Shown here piece after piece: positions 26,617 through 34,900 of a stretch of DNA of 64,000 bases. The notes below the pieces were generated by a model. That model was given only the letters and a program-made list of their open reading frames with translations. It was not told the DNA's origin and did not search any database. The DNA comes from Corallococcus macrosporus (lineage in GTDB: Bacteria; Myxococcota; Myxococcia; Myxococcales; Myxococcaceae): positions 310,001 to 374,000 of the forward strand of contig NZ_JAFIMU010000004.1 of assembly GCF_017302985.1 (NCBI RefSeq), read 5' to 3'. Made by a program: the position numbers and the translations under genes. Within the stretch, counting starts at the first letter, position 1. Each line of letters begins with the position of its first letter.

Positions 26617-27123
26617 TCAGACGTTCCGGGTGCCAGAGCCGTTCGCCGTGGGCGAGGCGCTGCGGGAGTCTCCCTCGCCGGAGCTGGAGTCCGTGTTGCG
26701 GATCTGCTTCCCGGGCACCCACCGCTCGAGGAACTCCCTCACCGCGTGGCCCACCTGCTTGAGGCCGTCACCCCCGCCGCCGAGGGCATCCTGGAGCATC
26801 TGGCGGAGGGGACCGTTCAGGATGCGGTCCCACGACGAGCCAAACCCGCCGCTCGCCTGGGCCGAGCCGGAATCGCCACCGCCGACGGTGAGGTCCCTCG
26901 GGAAGAACGGGTCGCTCAAGGTGCCACCCGGCCGCGCTCGCGCGTACTCGGGTTCTCCCAGCCGGGCCGAAGACTTGCCGGAGGTCGCGGGCTCGAACCC
27001 CGTGGTCGACAGCGCGTGCGCCTTCCGGGCCGCAGCCTGTCCGCCCGCATCCCGACCCGGCGGCGGAGGAGCGGCCTTGGGCGTCGGCGGCGGGAGGGCC
27101 TTCGGGAAGAGGGACAGACGCAT
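26617..27123 (-). CDS. Hypothetical Pro/Gly-rich protein
   Basis: 168 residues from ATG 27123 (AGGAG 10 nt upstream). Unrecognised. The N-terminus is Pro-rich without a signal peptide (MRLSLFPKALPPPTPK), and the middle is low-complexity Gly/Ser. The only folded-looking part is about 100-140 (SWDRILNGPLRQMLQDAL, then VGHAVREFLERWVPGKQ). Its unstructured start recalls the LysM-C39 protein at the head of this gene run. A six-base inverted repeat AAGAAC/GTTCTT (27141-27156) lies just upstream. Confidence 0.55.
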   Translation of the reverse strand: MRLSLFPKALPPPTPKAAPPPPGRDAGGQAAARKAHALSTTGFEPATSGKSSARLGEPEYARARPGGTLSDPFFPRDLTVGGGDSGSAQASGGFGSSWDRILNGPLRQMLQDALGGGGDGLKQVGHAVREFLERWVPGKQIRNTDSSSGEGDSRSASPTANGSGTRNV

Positions 27124-27196
27124 GGCCGGGGTTCTCCTGGAAGAACTGCTGTTCTTATTGTCCGAGAATCTGGACGGAAGTTGCGGTGGGCGCGGC

Positions 27197-30184
27197 TCAG
27201 GGCAGGACGTGTTCGCTTCTCCACCTCGCCACGGTCCGGGCGAGCTCCGCGCTGGGTTCGCCGGCCTCGGTGAGGGCCGCGAGGGCGGTGTCCGCGAGCG
27301 CCAGGGCCTGCGGGCGTGCCTCGCCCGCGTCCCATGAGGCGCGCGCCAGCTCGAACTGGAGCACGGCCATGCGCTCCGGGCTCCAGCCCAGGGGGCGGAT
27401 GATGGCCAGGGCGCGCTCCGCGGCGTCACGGGCCCGCTTGGGCTGCTTCAGCGCCAGCGCGGTCCGCGCCAGCTCCGTGAGGCTGGAGACGAGCCACGGG
27501 GACTTCAGGCCCGCCTGGGCCTCCTTGAGGGCCAGCAGCCGCTCCAGCTCGTCGGAGGACTCGCGCGCCCGGCCCAGCTTGCGCAGGAGCGCGGCGCGCG
27601 CCTCTTGCGTGGCCAGCGTGGAGGCGTTCCTGGCATCCAGCAGCCGGCCCTGGAGCGCCAGGACGCGGTCATAGCCCTCCAGCGCCACGTCCAGCTGGCC
27701 CCGTCGGGCCTGCATGCGGGCCAGCTCCTGGAGCGACAGGGCGTACTCCGCGTGCTCGCGCCCCAGGCCGCGCTCGGTCAACGCCAGCGCCTGGGCATGG
27801 TAGCGCTCCGCGACGTCCCACTCGCCCAGGTCTTCGTGGATGCGGCCCAGGTCGTTGTGCAGCCGCACCGTGGCCAGGTGCGTGTCGCCCAGCATGGCGC
27901 GGCGCAGCTCCAGGGCCTGGGTGTAGAGCGGCAGCGTGGCGCGTCCTCCCTCCAGCGCACGGCGCGCATCCGCCAGGAGGATGAGGGTGTTGGCGACGGT
28001 GGGGTGATGCGGGCCCAGCTGCCGCCGCTGCGTGGCGAGCGCCCGCTCGTACATCTCCCGGGCTTCGCGCGTCCGGCCCTGGCGCTTCCGCACCAGCGCG
28101 AGGTTGGTCAGGACCTTGACCGTGTCCACGTGCTCCGGGCCCAGGACGCGCTCGCGCACGGCGAGCGACTTCTCGTAGTGCTCTATGGCCTGCGGAAGCA
28201 GCCCCTCGCCGAAGTAGAGGACGCCCAGGTTGTTCTCCAACTGGGCGGCGACCTCCTCCGCCGGGCCGGAGCGCTCCAGCAGTGACCGCGCGAGCATGGC
28301 CAGGTCCAACCCCTGGTCCACGTGCTCCAGCTCATAGCCCGCGATGAAGACCCGCTCCGTCACGGCGCGCAGCGCCTGGAGGTCATGGCGTCCCGCGAGC
28401 GCCGCATGGAAGCTGGCGGTGTAGCTGCGCTCCGCGTCCTCGTAGCGGGCCAGCCGGTACTCCAGCCAGCCCTGGGCATAGAGGGCCTCGGCCTCCAGGG
28501 GCCGGTACGAAAGCTCGCGCGCCACCGCGAGCGCGGCCTGCGCGTCACCCAGGCCCTGCGCGTAGCGTCCCGTCTCCAGCAGCGCCTGCGCACGGGAGAG
28601 CTTCGCGCGCGCGTCCGCGAGCTTCACCGCCACCCCGCGCCCTTCCGGCGGAGGCACCACGGAGAGCAGCGACTCCACGCGCGAGCAGTCCGATACACGC
28701 GGCAGCTTCTGCGACGCCTCCGCCGCCTTCTCCACCAGCGGCGCGTCCGCGTGCTCCAGCACGTCCGCGAACACGTCCAGCGACTGCAGCCGCGAGTCCA
28801 GGCACGCCATGCGCACGGAGAGCACGGACTCGGGTTGCTCGTGCCGCACGTGCGTGGCCCGGCACGTCTGGGTGTAGCCCGCCTCCCAGGCCCGCGCGTA
28901 GTCCTCCAGGTTGCGCGCCACCGCGTCGGCGGCCTCCGAGGCCAGCGGGCTGCCGGTGGCGGACAGGGCCTGCGTCACCTTCGCGGCGCGGGCGTCATTC
29001 CAGATGGGCGACACGCGCGCGGGAGCTCCGCCGCAGGGATCCGCCGCGCCTCGCGACACGAGCACGAGCGCCGTCACCAGCGCGAAGGCTCCCGCGCCCA
29101 CCGCCACCTGCGTGCGCCTTCGCGGCGGGTCGCGCGCAAGCTCCTCCAGCAGCGCGTCCATGGACGCGAAGCGATCCGCCGGTGACACGCTCAGCCCGCG
29201 TACCACCGCGCGGCGGACCCACGCGGGCACGCCGGTCTCCTTCGGAGGCGCCTGGAGCCGGCTGAAGTCCGGCGGCTGGCCGCGCGCGAAGGGGCGGATG
29301 CCGAAGAGGGCTTCGTACAGCGCGACGCAGAAGCTGAACTGGTCGCCGCGCGCGTCGATGGGCTCTCCCTTCCACTGCTCCGGGGGCATGTACGCGGGCG
29401 TGCCCATGAGCGAGCCCGTGCGGGTGAGGTCCACCGGCCCGGCGGAGGGCGTGATGCCTTCGGGGAGCGTGTCCGGAGGCAGCGCCAGGGTGCCCTCCGG
29501 CAGCCGCGCCAGGCCGAAGTCCGTCACCCGCACGCGGCCCTGGCCGTCCACCAGGACGTTGTCCGGCTTGAAGTCGCGGTGGATGAGGTGCGCCGCGTGA
29601 GCCGCCGCCAGCCCCTGGCCCGCCTGCCGGTACGCGGCGAGCACCTCGCGCCACGAGCGCGGTGCCTCCTTCAGCCACTGGCGCAGCGTGCGGCCCTCGA
29701 CGAACTCCATGGCCATGAAGAGCCGGCCATCCACCGTGCCCACGTCGAACACGGTGATGACCTGCGGATGGGACAGCCGCGCCACCGCCTGCGCCTCGCG
29801 CAGCAGCCGCTGCTCCAGCTCCACCGCGCCGTCGCCCTGGAGCGAGCGCACCAGCTTGAGCGCCACCTTGCGGTCGAGCTGCGGATCGTACGCGCTCAGC
29901 ACCACGCCCATGCCGCCGGAGCCCACCCGGTCGATGACGACGTAGCGGCCCAGCACGGTGCCGCGCTGGAGCTCCGCGTCCTGGACGCGCGGACGGCCCG
30001 TGTCGGGGCGCTCCGGAGGCCGCACGTCCGGCAGCGTGGTGGGGTCACTGCCCCGGGCCGCCTCCGCCACCAGCGCGAGGCACGTGGAGCACGCATCCAG
30101 GTGCGCCTCCACCGCACGTGCCTCCTCTGCTCCGAGCGAGCGCGAGCAATACGCCAGCAGGGTGTTCTCGTCAGGGCAGTTCAT
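27197..30184 (-). CDS. Ser/Thr protein kinase with N-terminal zinc-finger anti-sigma segment and TPR tail
   Basis: 995 residues; ATG 30184 overlaps the sigma-factor stop (ATGA). Order: an anti-sigma-type zinc finger (His 28, Cys 32, Cys 35 in AHLDACSTC), a kinase domain with GSGGMG loop near 89, Lys 110 in VALKLV, HRDFKPDN and DFGLA, a transmembrane segment (VAVGAGAFALVTALVLVS) near 380, then an extracytoplasmic region of about 10 tetratricopeptide repeats. The zinc finger next to a sigma-factor gene suggests that the protein sequesters or phosphorylates that factor, with the TPR part as sensor. Inference from order and domains. Confidence 0.9.
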   Translation of the reverse strand: MNCPDENTLLAYCSRSLGAEEARAVEAHLDACSTCLALVAEAARGSDPTTLPDVRPPERPDTGRPRVQDAELQRGTVLGRYVVIDRVGSGGMGVVLSAYDPQLDRKVALKLVRSLQGDGAVELEQRLLREAQAVARLSHPQVITVFDVGTVDGRLFMAMEFVEGRTLRQWLKEAPRSWREVLAAYRQAGQGLAAAHAAHLIHRDFKPDNVLVDGQGRVRVTDFGLARLPEGTLALPPDTLPEGITPSAGPVDLTRTGSLMGTPAYMPPEQWKGEPIDARGDQFSFCVALYEALFGIRPFARGQPPDFSRLQAPPKETGVPAWVRRAVVRGLSVSPADRFASMDALLEELARDPPRRRTQVAVGAGAFALVTALVLVSRGAADPCGGAPARVSPIWNDARAAKVTQALSATGSPLASEAADAVARNLEDYARAWEAGYTQTCRATHVRHEQPESVLSVRMACLDSRLQSLDVFADVLEHADAPLVEKAAEASQKLPRVSDCSRVESLLSVVPPPEGRGVAVKLADARAKLSRAQALLETGRYAQGLGDAQAALAVARELSYRPLEAEALYAQGWLEYRLARYEDAERSYTASFHAALAGRHDLQALRAVTERVFIAGYELEHVDQGLDLAMLARSLLERSGPAEEVAAQLENNLGVLYFGEGLLPQAIEHYEKSLAVRERVLGPEHVDTVKVLTNLALVRKRQGRTREAREMYERALATQRRQLGPHHPTVANTLILLADARRALEGGRATLPLYTQALELRRAMLGDTHLATVRLHNDLGRIHEDLGEWDVAERYHAQALALTERGLGREHAEYALSLQELARMQARRGQLDVALEGYDRVLALQGRLLDARNASTLATQEARAALLRKLGRARESSDELERLLALKEAQAGLKSPWLVSSLTELARTALALKQPKRARDAAERALAIIRPLGWSPERMAVLQFELARASWDAGEARPQALALADTALAALTEAGEPSAELARTVARWRSEHVLP

Positions 30185-30984
30185 GGCGGGTCCTGGCGCA
30201 GCAGGTGACGCACGCTCAGGTCCAGGCCGCTGAGCAGCGACCGGGCCAGGCTGTGCAGGTCCGGGTCCTCGACGTTCAGACGGCGGCGCAGCTCCGCGTG
30301 GGTCCGCTCCGCGAGCGTGTCGCGCGCGTCCTTGAGCCAGCGGGTCATGGTGGCGCGGCTCACCCCGTGCACCCGCCCGATGTCCTCCACGCCCACGTTC
30401 TGCACCAGGTGCAGCCGCAGGAGGGTGCGCTGGCGCGGCTCCAGCGACGCGAGCGCCGAGGCGATGGCCGCCTCGATGTCCGCGTGGTGCCGGTGCTTGA
30501 GCGCCGCGAAGGACGGATCCTCCGCGGGCAGCAGCGTGGGCAGCAGCGCCTCCGAGGGACGCGCGGCGCGCTCGCGCAGCTCGGTCATCGCCAGGCGCAG
30601 CGCGACGGTGCGCACCCACGCCTCCAGCGGCCCCCGGCCGTCGTACTCCGCCAGGCGCGGCGGTCCGTCCGCGCGCGGCAACAGCAACCGCTCGCGCAGC
30701 CGTTGCAGCGCTTCGTCCACCACGTCCTGCGCGAGCCCCCGTCGGCCCAGGGCCTGACGCGCGGCGGGGACGAGCAGGCGCTCGAAATGGGCGAGCGCCT
30801 CGGGCAGTCCCTTCGCGCAGGCACACGCGAGGAACAGGTCCTCCCCGTGGGACACCGGCGCGCCGCCAGAGGCCACCGACCGCGCCGCGAGGTGGGCGAG
30901 GAAGTCCTCGCGCGACAGCGCCACGCCAGGCCACGCGGCGCGGGCCCGGAGGTAGCTGGCGTCGGCGTCGGCGGACGGCTCCAT
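30181..30984 (-). CDS. ECF-like sigma-70-family RNA polymerase sigma factor
   Basis: 267 residues from ATG 30984. Region 2 is divergent (VDEALQRLRERLLLPR, then RGPLEAWVRTVALRLAM), and region 4 is clear (LEPRQRTLLRLHLVQNVGVEDIGRVHGVSRATMTRWLKDAR). It resembles the ECF groups whose genes are paired with Ser/Thr kinases rather than with soluble anti-sigma factors. Translationally coupled to the kinase gene. Promoter targets unknown. Confidence 0.85.
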   Translation of the reverse strand: MEPSADADASYLRARAAWPGVALSREDFLAHLAARSVASGGAPVSHGEDLFLACACAKGLPEALAHFERLLVPAARQALGRRGLAQDVVDEALQRLRERLLLPRADGPPRLAEYDGRGPLEAWVRTVALRLAMTELRERAARPSEALLPTLLPAEDPSFAALKHRHHADIEAAIASALASLEPRQRTLLRLHLVQNVGVEDIGRVHGVSRATMTRWLKDARDTLAERTHAELRRRLNVEDPDLHSLARSLLSGLDLSVRHLLRQDPP

Positions 30985-31012
30985 GGGGCAGGGGAGTCTA
31001 GCCGGAAGCCGC

Positions 31013-32638
31013 CTACCCGATTCCGAGCTGGCGGCGCACCTCGGCCGCATAGTCGTTCACCTGCTGGACGTACAGGCCGGAGTCGTTCTCCGACGGCGGC
31101 GCGTAGCGGTTCACCAGCGCCGTCCAGTCGCCGCTGTCCAGCTCGGTGCGGTAGTGCGTCCCCAGCAGCTTGAAGTACGCCTCGATGCCCTGCTGGAGCG
31201 TGGGCCAGCCCGCGAAACTGCCGGCCGCGCCCGGGGACGTGAAGGCTTCGTACGCGCCCTCCTGGCCCACGAACTTGAGGTTGCCCGGGTTGTTGGCGCC
31301 GACGGACGCGCCCGCGGTGCCCCACTGCGACTCCTTCCACAGCATCGCGAGCGCCAGGTCGACGGGCACGTCGTACTTCCGGGCCATGCTCAGGATGAAC
31401 TCGCCCTGACCCGCGAAGCCGGACTCCGCGAGCGACATGGCCCCCGGCGCCAGCCGCACGGACTCCAGCGCCTGGCCCTGCGCGGTGACGTCGTCGGTGG
31501 GGGCCAGGCCCGGGGGCGGGTGGACGGCGACGGAGTAGCCACCGTACTGGTGCTCGCCGAGGAAGCGCTGGAGCTCCGCGGGCGTCAGCTCCGTCACGGT
31601 GCTGGACGGATCATGCACGATGAAGTTGCCCTCGGGCGTCATGCCCGTGACGGCGATCCAGTGCCCGCCGCTGAAGCTGCCGGAGGTGAACGGCGGCTGC
31701 TCGTTCTGGAGCATGACGTGGCTCTCGCCGTTGACGGCGACGAGGTTGCCGGAGGCGAGCTGCTGCTCAATCCAGCCCACATCGGTCCCCGGATTGACCT
31801 CCGACGTGAGGCCGTTGCTCGCGGCCATGCGCTGGATGTCCGCGTACCCCACGCCCGCGGACGTGATGCCCACGCCCTGTCCCAGCTGGTTGATGAGCGC
31901 GCCGTCGGACATGCCCGTGCCGATGCCGTAGCCCTGGAGGATCATCGCCATCGTGGTGGGGCCGCAGTTGGACTGCTGGTTCCAGTCATCCTCGGTGCCT
32001 TCGGAGGACATCTGCTTGATGGACGGCACCGGGTAGCGCTCCCCCGGACGCGCCGGGCCCACCGGACTGCCCGGAGCGCCAGGCCCACCCGTGGACGGCG
32101 TCCCCGTCACCGCGCCGGGAGCGGCCGGGAGCTGGAGCGTCGCCCCAGCGATGATCAGGTCCGGGTTCGTCAGGCCGTTGAGCTGGACGATCTGGTTCGC
32201 GATGGCCTCCACCGGCCCCGGCACGCCCTGCTGCATCAGGTTCCAGGCGATGTCGCCCACGGTGTCACCCGGCTGGACGGTGTAGGCCGTCGTGGCCGGC
32301 GCGCGCTGGGCCATGGCCTCGCGCAGGGCCTCGCCCGCGTTGCCCAGGCGCTGGCGCAGCACGGCCTGCCGCAGGGCATCCCCCAGCTCCTCCCTGGATG
32401 GCCCCACGGTGCCACGCCGGAGCGTGTCCGCCGCGCTCTTGAGCTTCGAGCGCAGCACGGCCTCGCGCAGCTCCTCCACCGAAGGGCGGGGCATCGACGG
32501 GGTGACGGGCCGCCGCGGGTCGAAACCATCCGTGACGCGATGGGCGCCCGCGGAGGTGTGGGGCGCGCGCGGAGCAGGGTGCGCGACGGGAGCAGGGCGG
32601 AAGGAAGCAGGGGAGGAGGGGAGGGAGCGGATGGTCAT
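31013..32638 (-). CDS. LysM, C39-like peptidase and glucosaminidase-like multidomain protein
   Basis: 541 residues. LysM at about 118-171 (YTVQPGDTVGDIAWNL), a papain-like C39_2 domain with Cys 225 (QQSNCGPTT), His 326 (GGHWIAVTG) and Asp 343 (VHDPSS), then a C-terminal lytic-enzyme-like domain (LAMLWKESQWGTAG, NNPGNLKF). The enzyme probably cuts peptide or glycan in cell walls, fitting a predator. No signal peptide is seen; the N-terminus is a Pro-rich MTIRSLPSSPASFRP. Upstream of, and same strand as, the sigma factor (28 bp). Ribosome site GGAG, 6 nt. Confidence 0.82.
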   Translation of the reverse strand: MTIRSLPSSPASFRPAPVAHPAPRAPHTSAGAHRVTDGFDPRRPVTPSMPRPSVEELREAVLRSKLKSAADTLRRGTVGPSREELGDALRQAVLRQRLGNAGEALREAMAQRAPATTAYTVQPGDTVGDIAWNLMQQGVPGPVEAIANQIVQLNGLTNPDLIIAGATLQLPAAPGAVTGTPSTGGPGAPGSPVGPARPGERYPVPSIKQMSSEGTEDDWNQQSNCGPTTMAMILQGYGIGTGMSDGALINQLGQGVGITSAGVGYADIQRMAASNGLTSEVNPGTDVGWIEQQLASGNLVAVNGESHVMLQNEQPPFTSGSFSGGHWIAVTGMTPEGNFIVHDPSSTVTELTPAELQRFLGEHQYGGYSVAVHPPPGLAPTDDVTAQGQALESVRLAPGAMSLAESGFAGQGEFILSMARKYDVPVDLALAMLWKESQWGTAGASVGANNPGNLKFVGQEGAYEAFTSPGAAGSFAGWPTLQQGIEAYFKLLGTHYRTELDSGDWTALVNRYAPPSENDSGLYVQQVNDYAAEVRRQLGIG

Positions 32639-32974
32639 TTCAAACTCCGGGGCCAGCGTTTGAAATGTTTGTCGATAAAACGCGAATTATTGTTTCGTCG
32701 CTCCGGGTCGATTGGGTGAAATGGAAAAGGCCAATGAAGTCAGTATGTTGGAGAAAAATGCAGGCCGAAATGAGCCACTAATCCGGCCCGGTCCGTCTCC
32801 CTGTCGGGACGGCTGAAACACTGTCTTGGATTGACGTCTGTCTTTGCCCTGGACCTGCCCGGAAGCCTCCTTCCCGACAGGGCGGCGGGCGGTCATGACG
32901 CTTCGCGCTGGCCTCCGGGGGGCGGTCGGGAGGAAGAATGGGGGACGTCGTCTCCCACCGAGAGGTCCTCCGCC
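32639..32974. promoter_or_regulatory. Divergent promoter region between the LysM-C39 gene and serC
   Basis: 336 bp with no gene. The left 120 bp are unusually AT-rich for this window (TTTGTCGATAAAACGC, then GAATTATTG), fitting a promoter for the minus-strand gene. The rest is GC-rich leader for serC. I see no riboswitch. Confidence 0.45.
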
Positions 32975-34063
32975 ATGCGCGTCATCAACTTCAACGCCGG
33001 CCCCGCCGGTCTGCCCCTGCCGGCCCTGGAGCAGGCCCGGGATGAGCTGCTCGACTTCCATGGCACCGGCATGTCCGTCATGGAGCACAGCCACCGGGGC
33101 AAGGACTACGAGGGCGTCCACGACGAGGCCGTCGCGCTGCTGACGGAGCTGTTGGGCATCCCCGCCACGCACCAGGTGCTGTTCCTCACCGGCGGCGCGT
33201 CCCAGCAGTTCGCGCAGGTGCCCATGAACTTCCTCACGCAGGGCGCCTCCGCCGACTACCTGATGACGGGCGTCTGGAGCGAGAAGGCCTTCGACGAGGC
33301 GAAGTACTTCGGCTCACCGCGCATCGCCGCGACCACCGTGCAGCCGGACAAGCGCTACCTGCGTGTGCCGAAGCAGGGAGAGCTCCAGCTCGACCCCCAG
33401 GCCGCCTATGTGCACCTGACGAGCAACAACACCATCTTCGGCTCGCAATGGCACAGCTTCCCGGACGTGGGCCGGGTGCCGCTGGTGGCGGACATGAGCT
33501 CGGACTTCCTCTGGAAGCCCACGGACGTGAGCCGCTTCGCGCTCATCTACGCGGGCGCGCAGAAGAACCTGGGCCCCTCCGGCGTCACGCTCATCATCGC
33601 GGCGAAGGACTTCATCGCGAAGGGACGCAAGGACATCCCCAAGTACTTCCGCTACGCGACGCACGCGGAGAACAACTCGCTCTACAACACGCCCCCCACG
33701 CTGGCCATCTACCTGGTGCGCAACGTGCTCCAGTGGGCCAAGGGGCTGGGCGGCCTGCCCGCGCTGGAGCGGCGCAACCGCGAGAAGGCGGACGCCCTGT
33801 ACGGCGCCATCGACCGCAACGCGGGCTTCTACCGGGCCCCGGTGGAGCGCGAGTCCCGTTCAGTGATGAACGTCGTCTTCCACCTTCCCACCGAGGAACT
33901 GGATGCGGCCTTTGTGTCCGAGGCGAAGAAGGCCCACATGGTGGGGCTCAAGGGCCACCGCACGGCGGGCGGCATCCGCGTGTCGATGTACAACGCGGTT
34001 TCGCCGCAGGACGTCATGACGCTGACGTCCTTCATGGATCATTTCGTGAAGACGCACGGCTAG
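32975..34063 (+). CDS. serC: Phosphoserine aminotransferase
   Basis: 362 residues; ATG 32975 gives the family start [14 protein letters not shown]. The pyridoxal-phosphate lysine lies in [12 protein letters not shown], and [10 protein letters not shown] and [10 protein letters not shown] are standard substrate and cofactor segments. SerC makes O-phosphoserine in the serine pathway and can act in vitamin B6 synthesis. The 3' end retains [15 protein letters not shown] normal housekeeping gene. Confidence 0.96.
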   Translation: MRVINFNAGPAGLPLPALEQARDELLDFHGTGMSVMEHSHRGKDYEGVHDEAVALLTELLGIPATHQVLFLTGGASQQFAQVPMNFLTQGASADYLMTGVWSEKAFDEAKYFGSPRIAATTVQPDKRYLRVPKQGELQLDPQAAYVHLTSNNTIFGSQWHSFPDVGRVPLVADMSSDFLWKPTDVSRFALIYAGAQKNLGPSGVTLIIAAKDFIAKGRKDIPKYFRYATHAENNSLYNTPPTLAIYLVRNVLQWAKGLGGLPALERRNREKADALYGAIDRNAGFYRAPVERESRSVMNVVFHLPTEELDAAFVSEAKKAHMVGLKGHRTAGGIRVSMYNAVSPQDVMTLTSFMDHFVKTHG

Positions 34064-34107
34064 GCTTGCGTCGAACATCGCGCAGAAACCACCCGGAGGG
34101 TTTTTCC

Positions 34108-34671
34108 ATGAAGAAGACGCTGACCGCCGTGCTGCTGTCGCTGACCCTCGCCGCGCCCGTCATGGCCAAGGACATCGCCGGCGTGAAGTACCCGGACACC
34201 GCCACCGTCGCCGGCAAGGAGCTGAAGCTCAACGGCGTCGGCCTGCGCAAGAAGGCCATCTTCAAGGTCTATACCGTGGGCCTCTACGTGGAGAACCCCA
34301 CGCAGGACGCCACCGCGCTGCTCAACGCGGACGAGGTCAAGCGCGTGCGCATGTTCATGAAGCGCGACCTCAAGAAGGACCAGATCACCGAGGCCATCGA
34401 GAACGGCTTCAAGAAGAACGCCGGCGCCAACCTGCCCAAGCTCCAGGACCGCCTGAACACCTTCAAGAACGCCATCCCCGCGGAGGTGAAGGAGGGCCAG
34501 GAGCTCATCCTCACCTACGTCCCCGGCAAGGGGACCACCGTGCAGACGAGCGACGGCAAGTCCATCGACGTGGAGGGCAAGGACTTCGCGGACGCGCTCT
34601 TCTCCGTGTGGCTGGGCAAGGACCCCGTGGACAGCGGCCTCAAGGACGGGATGCTCGGCAAGGACGACTGA
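34108..34671 (+). CDS. Chalcone isomerase-like secreted protein
   Basis: 187 residues with a signal peptide ending in AAPVMA. The mature part matches the bacterial chalcone-isomerase-like family: LNGVGLRKKAIFKVYTVGLY, then KRVRMFMKRDLKKDQ and GKDFADALFSVWLGKDPVD. Bacterial members are periplasmic and mostly lack shown isomerase activity; some bind fatty acids. Ribosome site CGGAGGG. It follows serC by 44 bp but function looks unrelated. Confidence 0.9.
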   Translation: MKKTLTAVLLSLTLAAPVMAKDIAGVKYPDTATVAGKELKLNGVGLRKKAIFKVYTVGLYVENPTQDATALLNADEVKRVRMFMKRDLKKDQITEAIENGFKKNAGANLPKLQDRLNTFKNAIPAEVKEGQELILTYVPGKGTTVQTSDGKSIDVEGKDFADALFSVWLGKDPVDSGLKDGMLGKDD

Positions 34672-34900
34672 CGCACCGGTCTGAGCCGTCTTGCTTCGCA
34701 CGCCCCGGGCGTGTCCCTTCTTCACGCGGAGGGACGCTCCCCGGGGCGTCGTCGTTTCCAGGAAGCGCCATTGCTTCAATGGTGGACAGCGCGGGGCGCC
34801 CCTGTCACACGCCCGTGAGTTGCCGCTGGAATGCCCTGGCGCATCCGGCGTTGATGCGCGCCAAAACCGCACCCCACCCCTGTCCGTGCTGGAGAACGCT

